A stretch of DNA of 14,220 nucleotides from Isoptericola sp042668085 (GTDB taxonomy: Bacteria; Actinomycetota; Actinomycetes; Actinomycetales; Cellulomonadaceae): NCBI RefSeq assembly GCF_042668085.1, contig NZ_JBHVBO010000111.1:1-14220 (forward strand), written 5' to 3'. Under the pieces are notes generated by a model. The model was not told the origin of the DNA. It was given only the letters and a program-made list of their open reading frames with translations, and did not search any database. Both the position numbers and the translations under genes were made by a program. How positions within the stretch are numbered: the stretch's first letter is position 1; every line of letters starts with the position of its first letter. Below, piece by piece: positions 7,426 through 14,220 of the stretch.

Positions 7426-8444
7426 CCCCGGCCCCTCTCGCTCCGGCCGCCGGCGAGGCGGTTCACGGTGAACACCAGCGCGGCGAACACCAGGGTCACG
7501 ATCGCCATCGCCACGCCCATGGCGCTGGCGTAGCCGAACTTCCCCTCGGTGAACGCCGTGCGGAACAGCTGCTGGGACATGACGAGCGTCGAGTTGTCCG
7601 GGCCGCCCTGCGGGTTGAGCGCCTGCACGTAGACGAACAGGTCGAGGGCGATGATCCCGAGGTAGATGTAGGCGGTCTGCACGTTGTCCCGGATGAGCGG
7701 CAGCGTGATGGACCACGACGTGCGCCACCGGCCGGCCCCGTCGATCCGCGACGCCTCGTAGATCTCGGAGGGCACGCCCTTGATCGCCGCGATGAACAGC
7801 AGCATGTAGAAGCCGACGAACCCCCACACGACGACGAACATCGTCACCGGCATCGCGGTGCCGACGTTCCCCAGCCAGGCGAACGACTCGAAGCGGTCCA
7901 GCCCGAGCCCGGTGAGGATGCCGTTGACGAGCCCGTTGCTCGGGTCGAGGATCAGGCGCCACATGATGCCGACGGCGATGGCGGGGATCACGTAGGGAAA
8001 GAGGGACACCACGCGGTAGAAGCCCGCGGCGCGGACGCCGCGCACCTGCCCCTTGCCCGACCCGCCCACCGTGATGAGGATCGCGAACGTCAGGGCGATG
8101 GCGATGGTGACGAGCGGGATGAACAGGCCGAACATCACGCTGTTGCCGACGGCGTTGACGAAGCGGGGGTCCTGCAGCAGCGTCGTGAAGTTGGCCAGCC
8201 CCACGACGTCGAACTCGGTCGTGAAGCCCGACCAGTTGGTGAGCGCGTAGAACGCCGCCTGGACGAACGGCCAGATCACGAAGACGAGGAACAGCGCGAG
8301 CGGCAGCCCGAGGCAGACGACGAAGAAGCTCACGCTGTCGAACGACCACCCACCGGCCCGCCGCCGGCGGGGCCCGTTGCCGGGCCCCGCGGCAGCCCCC
8401 TCGCCGTCGGGCAGGATCCGCCCCGCGCCGGGGATCGCGGTCAT
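7422..8444 (-). CDS. ngcF: Carbohydrate ABC transporter permease, NgcF-like (MalF type)
   Basis: This 340-residue permease is the first membrane subunit of the sugar importer. It has a Gly/Pro/Arg-rich cytoplasmic N-terminus (about 1-34). Six hydrophobic segments follow, at about 37-65, 101-127, 143-165, 198-222, 256-276 and 308-329. The EAA-type loop EASRIDGAG at 230-238 runs to LP at 248-249 and would contact the ATPase. The ATG at 8444 overlaps the ngcE stop as ATGA, and GAGGT lies just upstream, which fixes the start. The 3' end overlaps ngcG by four bases. Tight coupling implies balanced synthesis of the three proteins. No nucleotide-binding subunit gene is present, as in CUT1 systems that share an MsiK ATPase. 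The specific NgcF name is inferred from the adjoining NgcE-like protein. Confidence 0.9.
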   Translation of the reverse strand: MTAIPGAGRILPDGEGAAAGPGNGPRRRRAGGWSFDSVSFFVVCLGLPLALFLVFVIWPFVQAAFYALTNWSGFTTEFDVVGLANFTTLLQDPRFVNAVGNSVMFGLFIPLVTIAIALTFAILITVGGSGKGQVRGVRAAGFYRVVSLFPYVIPAIAVGIMWRLILDPSNGLVNGILTGLGLDRFESFAWLGNVGTAMPVTMFVVVWGFVGFYMLLFIAAIKGVPSEIYEASRIDGAGRWRTSWSITLPLIRDNVQTAYIYLGIIALDLFVYVQALNPQGGPDNSTLVMSQQLFRTAFTEGKFGYASAMGVAMAIVTLVFAALVFTVNRLAGGRSERGRG

Positions 8445-9886
8445 GACACCTCGATCTTGTCGATCGTGTCGTCGTTCGCGATGCGGTCCGTGATCGCCTG
8501 CAGCTCCTTGGTGAGGTCCGCCACCGACTTCTTGCCGTCGAGGAAGGAGTTCCAGATCGGGAGCTGCTCCTGGTTCATGCCGTACGTATTGACGAAGCTG
8601 AACGTGAAGATGTCGGTCCCGGCGGCGCTCAGCATCTCGGTCTGCGACACCAGCGCCGTGGAGCCGAAGCCGTCGGCGGGGACGATGTCCTTCACGATCG
8701 TCGGGGCCAGCTTCGTCTTGGAGAAGTTGGTGGCCGCCTCCTTCGAGAGCATGACCCGCAGGAGCTCCTTGCCGCCCGCGACGCTCTTGGCCTGCGAGGG
8801 CACGATGAACGGCTCGCCGGCGGTCGAGTGCAGCGCGGTGGCCGGCATGGCCGGGCTCGCGGTGACCGAGAAGCTCGGGACGCCCTTCATCTGGAAGTCC
8901 GCCGCCGTCTGGTCCTTCATCTCGTTCTCGATCCAGGACCCCGACGGGTAGAGCAGCGCCTCCTGCTTGTTGCTCCACTGCGCCTGGGCCGCCGTGAACT
9001 GCGTGCCCGACCCGCCGGGCTTGAAGTACCCGGCGTCGATGATCTCCTTCATGATCGTGAAGGTGGCCTGGAGGGCGTCGTGCGACCAGCACTCGGGCTC
9101 GAGGTTCTCGAGCGCCAGCCGGACCTCGTCGCCGCCCTCCTTGATGGCCGACTCGATCGCGAGGGTCTGGTAGTAGGTCGCGGCCTCGGTGCCCCACAGG
9201 AAGAGGTACTTGCCCGCCTTCTGCGCCTCCGCGCCGAGCGCCTTGGCCTCCTCCCAGGTCGCGGGCGGGGTCCAGCCGTTCTGCTCGAACAGGCTGCCCG
9301 AGTACCAGACGCCGTAGACGGTGAGCACGTAGTTGAGGGCCGCGAACTTGTCCCCGTAGGTCCCGGGGGCGAGGACGCCCTCGTACAGGGTGTCGCGGAT
9401 GGTCGTGCCCTCGACGTTGGGTGCGTCGATGATGTCCGTGAGGTCCTCGAGCTGGTCGAGGATCGTGTTGAACCCGATCGACTGGGCGCCGGAGTTGTCC
9501 ACGAGGTCCGGCGGGTTGCCCCCGACGAACCGCGGCTGCAGCTCCGTGGCGATCTGCGTGGAGGGCGAGACCTTCACGGACGAGCCCTCGTGCAGGGCGG
9601 CGAGGACCGTCCCGGCGAACTCGACGTAGTCGACGCCGTAGCCGCCGTCGAAGATCACCGCGTCGACCGTGGTGTTCTCGGCCATGCCGAACGGGTTCTT
9701 CGCGTCCTTCTCGCCGCCGGGCGCGGCGCTGGCGGTCTCCTCGCCCCCTCCTCCGCCCGTGGCGCACGCCGCGAGCGGGAGGCCGAACGGGACGGCGGCG
9801 GCCGTGTACATCACGGCACGGAGCACCGACCGACGGGAGGGCGGGGGGTTGATGTTGGTCTGGTCAGTGGTGAAGTTGCTGGTCAT
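8441..9886 (-). CDS. ngcE: N-acetylglucosamine/diacetylchitobiose-type ABC substrate-binding lipoprotein, NgcE-like
   Basis: This 481-residue extracellular solute-binding protein would capture N-acetylglucosamine or chitobiose and deliver it to NgcF/NgcG. The signal peptide ends in a lipobox, LAAC, with lipidated Cys41. Before it, SRRSVLR (18-24) resembles a twin-arginine motif, so Tat export is possible. A Gly/Glu-rich linker follows to about residue 62. Blocks I recall from the NgcE family include KNPFG (63-67), FDGGYGVDY (79-87), LQPRFVGGNPPDLVDNSG (116-133), LNYVLTVYGVWYS (184-196), NLEPECW (261-267), GSWIENEMKD (316-325) and AGEPFIVP (356-363). The length is right. The ATG at 9886 has only a distant GAAGGG upstream. 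A strong promoter and a DasR-box-like site lie 170-240 nt upstream. The substrate is inferred from family resemblance; another oligosaccharide is possible. Confidence 0.88.
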   Translation of the reverse strand: MTSNFTTDQTNINPPPSRRSVLRAVMYTAAAVPFGLPLAACATGGGGGEETASAAPGGEKDAKNPFGMAENTTVDAVIFDGGYGVDYVEFAGTVLAALHEGSSVKVSPSTQIATELQPRFVGGNPPDLVDNSGAQSIGFNTILDQLEDLTDIIDAPNVEGTTIRDTLYEGVLAPGTYGDKFAALNYVLTVYGVWYSGSLFEQNGWTPPATWEEAKALGAEAQKAGKYLFLWGTEAATYYQTLAIESAIKEGGDEVRLALENLEPECWSHDALQATFTIMKEIIDAGYFKPGGSGTQFTAAQAQWSNKQEALLYPSGSWIENEMKDQTAADFQMKGVPSFSVTASPAMPATALHSTAGEPFIVPSQAKSVAGGKELLRVMLSKEAATNFSKTKLAPTIVKDIVPADGFGSTALVSQTEMLSAAGTDIFTFSFVNTYGMNQEQLPIWNSFLDGKKSVADLTKELQAITDRIANDDTIDKIEVS

Positions 9887-10033
9887 CGTCGTTGATGCCC
9901 TTCGTGTCAGGGTGCGCCGCTGGACGCCCCGTCAACCGTGCTGCTCTGCCCGCTCGGGCCCTGCGCCGACCTCCTCGTCTCGCGCCGCGGTGAGCCGTTG
10001 CGGCGGGTTCCGCACCGCTCACGGAAATATCTC

Positions 10034-10052
10034 CCATCCACCACGGGGATGG
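10034..10052 (-). promoter_or_regulatory. Inverted repeat at the predicted start of the ngc transcript
   Basis: CCATCC (10034-10039) and GGATGG (10047-10052) form a 6-bp stem with a 7-nt loop, beginning a few bases after the ngcE -10 element. It would be a hairpin at the very 5' end of the mRNA or an operator overlapping +1. The pairing is seen; the function is inferred. Confidence 0.35.
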
Positions 10053-10057
10053 AGTGG

Positions 10058-10086
10058 AAAATATTCACGCGCGGTCGCCACGTCAA
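10058..10086 (-). promoter_or_regulatory. Sigma-70-type promoter of ngcEFG
   Basis: The minus strand has TTGACG (10086-10081) as -35, a 17-nt spacer, and TATTTT (10063-10058) as -10. This is close to the housekeeping consensus with ideal spacing, and it is the best promoter in the window. Transcription would start near 10051, giving an untranslated leader of about 165 nt before ngcE. An A/T island in such GC-rich sequence adds support. Confidence 0.75.
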
Positions 10087-10110
10087 CAGCCGACACGACA
10101 GTGTGACCGG

Positions 10111-10126
10111 ACTGGTATAGATCACC
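10111..10126. promoter_or_regulatory. DasR-box (dre)-like operator upstream of ngcEFG
   Basis: ACTGGTATAGATCACC matches the Streptomyces DasR responsive element ACTGGTCTAGACCACT at 13 of 16 positions, counted by eye. DasR is a GntR-family repressor released by glucosamine-6-phosphate, and it controls N-acetylglucosamine uptake genes including ngcE. The site lies 24 nt upstream of the ngcE -35 box. The regulator gene is not in the window, so another GntR-type protein could be the binder. Confidence 0.55.
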
Positions 10127-10136
10127 CGCTCGGGTG
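10123..10136 (-). terminator. Stem-loop downstream of osmC
   Basis: CACCCG (10123-10128) and CGGGTG (10131-10136) form a compact GC hairpin 11 nt after the osmC stop. On the minus strand it is followed by the A/T-richer ATCTAT. It is a plausible terminator for uvrA-osmC. It overlaps the end of the dre-like site by four bases. Confidence 0.45.
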
Positions 10137-10147
10137 CGGGTGCCCCC

Positions 10148-10666
10148 TTACGAGGCCGGTGCCGCGAGCCGCACCGGCGCGGGCTCCACGAGGACCGCGA
10201 AGTTGACCGACCGGGCGATGAAGCACAGGGCGTGCGCGCGGTGGTGGAGCTGCGCCACCGCCTCGTCCGTCGCCTGCGGGCCCGCGTCGACGGTCACCCG
10301 GGGCCGGAGGGTGACGTCCGTGAACTGCCCCTCGCCCCGGGACTCCACCCGCATCGTGCCCGTCGTCTCGTCCACGTACTCGCGGACCACGAGGCCGTGC
10401 TCGGCGGCCAGGTGCAGGAACCAGAGCATGTGGCACTGCGCGAGGCTCGCGACGAACAGCTCCTCCGGGTTGTGCCGCGCCGGGTCGCCACGGAACGCCG
10501 GGTCGGCGCTACCGGGCAGCGGCGGCTTGCCCGCGACGAGGACCGTGTGGTCCCGGGAGTACGACGTGTAGGACGTCGTCCCCGGCCCGCCGCCGGGGTC
10601 GGAGGGACCGACCTCGGCGGCATCGGGCCAGGCGACGGTCACGGCGTAGTTGTGGTGCGCTCCCAT
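10148..10666 (-). CDS. OsmC-family peroxidase
   Basis: This 172-residue cytoplasmic protein belongs to the OsmC/Ohr family of thiol peroxidases that reduce organic hydroperoxides. The two redox cysteines are present: Cys78 in SLAQCHML (peroxidatic) and Cys148 in HALCFIA (resolving). Arg64 and the glutamates in ARHNPEEL complete the expected active site. I chose the ATG at 10666 because TAGCGT lies exactly six bases upstream, the leaderless arrangement, and no Shine-Dalgarno is visible. A GTG two codons upstream (10672) is in frame and would add two residues. The gene begins 17 nt after the uvrA stop, so it may also be read from the uvrA transcript. A hairpin follows the stop. The subgroup (OsmC versus a more distant OsmC-like clade) is not resolved, so no symbol is given. 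The family call is firm. Confidence 0.9.
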   Translation of the reverse strand: MGAHHNYAVTVAWPDAAEVGPSDPGGGPGTTSYTSYSRDHTVLVAGKPPLPGSADPAFRGDPARHNPEELFVASLAQCHMLWFLHLAAEHGLVVREYVDETTGTMRVESRGEGQFTDVTLRPRVTVDAGPQATDEAVAQLHHRAHALCFIARSVNFAVLVEPAPVRLAAPAS

Positions 10667-10672
10667 GGCCAC

Positions 10673-10678
10673 ACGCTA
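10673..10678 (-). promoter_or_regulatory. Candidate leaderless promoter -10 of osmC
   Basis: The minus strand reads TAGCGT followed by six bases and the ATG at 10666, matching TANNNT-N6-start. It lies just beyond the uvrA stop codon, so osmC could have its own transcript as well as readthrough from uvrA. No -35 is recognised. Confidence 0.4.
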
Positions 10679-10683
10679 GGACG

Positions 10684-13734
<3,051 letters not shown>

Positions 13735-13740
13735 CCCGGC

Positions 13741-13746
13741 ATCCTA
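13741..13746 (-). promoter_or_regulatory. Candidate leaderless promoter -10 of uvrA
   Basis: The minus strand reads TAGGAT, then six bases, then the GTG start at 13734. This fits TANNNT-N6-start and implies a leaderless mRNA. The AGGA inside it could alternatively serve as a Shine-Dalgarno nine bases from GTG if transcription starts further upstream, so the two readings compete. Confidence 0.45.
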
Positions 13747-13763
13747 CGTCGGGGCGCCGACAT

Positions 13764-13779
13764 TCGTACAGGCGTTCTA
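13764..13779. promoter_or_regulatory. LexA-box-like SOS operator of uvrA
   Basis: TCGTACAGGCGTTCTA matches the actinobacterial/Gram-positive LexA palindrome TCGAACNNNNGTTCGA at 10 of 12 defined positions. It lies 30-45 bases upstream of the uvrA start, around the -35 position of the proposed TAGGAT promoter, where LexA would block RNA polymerase. uvrA is a classical SOS gene. The same site sits 95 bases from the divergent YciI-like gene. Confidence 0.7.
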
Positions 13780-13873
13780 TGCCCTTTCGAGGCGATTCCG
13801 AGTGCCTGACCGGTCACACCCGAGCCGCTGGACGCCCACCGCCCTCCACCGCCCGGGGTGCTTGGATACGGCC

Positions 13874-14170
13874 ATGTCCGTCTACGCCGTCACGTACGTC
13901 TACGTCACCGACCCCGACCGCCTCGCGGAGGTCCGGCCCGAGCACCGCGAGTTCCTCCGCGGCCTGCACGAGAGCGGCGCGCTGCGCGTGTCCGGCCCGT
14001 TGCCCGCCACGCCCGACGGCGAGCCCGGCGGCGCGCTCCTGGTCGTCGAGGCGGACGACGCGACCGGGGCGCTCGAGCTCCTCGCGGCCGACCCCATGCG
14101 TCGCGAGGGCCTGGTCGCGCACCGCGCCGCGCGCGAGTTCGTCCCCGTGATCGGCAGCTTCGCCGCCTGA
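13874..14170 (+). CDS. YciI-family protein
   Basis: This 98-residue protein belongs to the YciI-like superfamily, small ferredoxin-fold alpha/beta proteins. One characterised relative is a chlorohydrolase-type enzyme; most have no known role. Visible family marks are the hydrophobic first strand (MSVYAVTYVYV), RPEHREFLRGLHESGAL with the conserved His, the SGPL turn, and the DPMRREGLV segment with the conserved Asp. The length matches the family. It is transcribed away from uvrA across a 139-nt region containing the LexA-like box. TTGGAT lies six bases before the ATG, close to a leaderless -10 but lacking the key A, and no good Shine-Dalgarno is seen. A stem-loop follows 34 nt after the stop. 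I cannot assign a substrate. The family is likely, the function unknown. Confidence 0.85.
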   Translation: MSVYAVTYVYVTDPDRLAEVRPEHREFLRGLHESGALRVSGPLPATPDGEPGGALLVVEADDATGALELLAADPMRREGLVAHRAAREFVPVIGSFAA

Positions 14171-14204
14171 CGTCCGCTGAGTCCTGACGACGCGGGCGGG
14201 CCCC

Positions 14205-14220
14205 GGACGGTGCGCCGTCC
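14205..14220 (+). terminator. Stem-loop after the YciI-like gene at the window edge
   Basis: GGACGG (14205-14210) and CCGTCC (14215-14220) form a perfect 6-bp stem with a TGCG tetraloop, 34 nt beyond the stop. The stem may continue past the window end, where any T-run would lie. It is a reasonable terminator candidate. Confidence 0.45.

Noticed and set aside
6526..9767. Open frames extending ngcG into ngcF and ngcF into ngcE, suggesting fused transporter proteins
   Set aside because: The extensions are Arg/Pro-rich frame shadows. The ATGA overlaps at 7422-7425 and 8441-8444 with Shine-Dalgarno sequences mark separate proteins.
9854..9869. A possible second dre-like site inside the start of ngcE (TTGGTCTGGTC)
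   Set aside because: Only about half of the 16 positions match, and only one half-site is recognisable.
9930..9935. A second TTGACG on the minus strand closer to ngcE
   Set aside because: No -10-like hexamer occurs at the right distance; the 16-19 bp downstream region is all GC-rich. The promoter at 10058-10086 is far better.

Overview
This window is a very GC-rich chromosomal segment. Coding is almost continuous on the minus strand, with one small plus-strand gene at the right end. The gene set suggests a chromosomal region of an actinobacterium: gap, whiA, yvcK, rapZ and uvrC lie together, uvrA is nearby, and there is an NgcEFG-type sugar transporter. A Micrococcales/Cellulomonas-like host is my guess from composition and gene content; I ran no search.

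Layout, read on the minus strand from the right: a YciI-like gene (plus strand, 13874-14170) diverges from uvrA (10684-13734). A small OsmC-family peroxidase follows uvrA by 17 nt (10148-10666). After a 261-nt regulatory region comes a three-gene carbohydrate ABC transporter, ngcE-ngcF-ngcG (9886 down to 6526), whose genes are joined by 4-nt ATGA overlaps. A 68-nt gap holding a strong stem-loop and a likely leaderless promoter leads into uvrC-rapZ-yvcK-whiA (6457 down to 1365). The first three of these genes also overlap by 4 nt (ATGA, GTGA). After stem-loops downstream of whiA and a 274-nt gap comes gap (86-1090). The first 85 bases probably precede a further glycolytic gene, by family synteny.

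Functionally the window combines nucleotide excision repair (UvrA, UvrC), control of cell-wall and central metabolism (RapZ, YvcK), a developmental/cell-division regulator (WhiA), glycolysis (GapA), hydroperoxide detoxification (OsmC) and uptake of N-acetylglucosamine/chitobiose-type sugars (NgcEFG). No ATPase gene accompanies the transporter. In related actinobacteria a shared MsiK-type ATPase encoded elsewhere energises such systems.

The most informative non-coding signals are four. (1) A LexA/SOS-box-like palindrome lies just upstream of uvrA. (2) A DasR-box-like palindrome sits upstream of a textbook TTGACG-17-TATTTT promoter for ngcE. (3) TANNNT-N6-start arrangements at uvrA, osmC and uvrC point to leaderless transcripts. 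(4) A 12-bp tandem repeat encodes a lysine/alanine-rich histone-H1-like tail on UvrA. I see no mobile element, CRISPR array, RNA gene or wholly novel multigene system. The genes are recognisable families, and the interest is in their regulation, the UvrA tail and the transporter placed between uvrA and uvrC.
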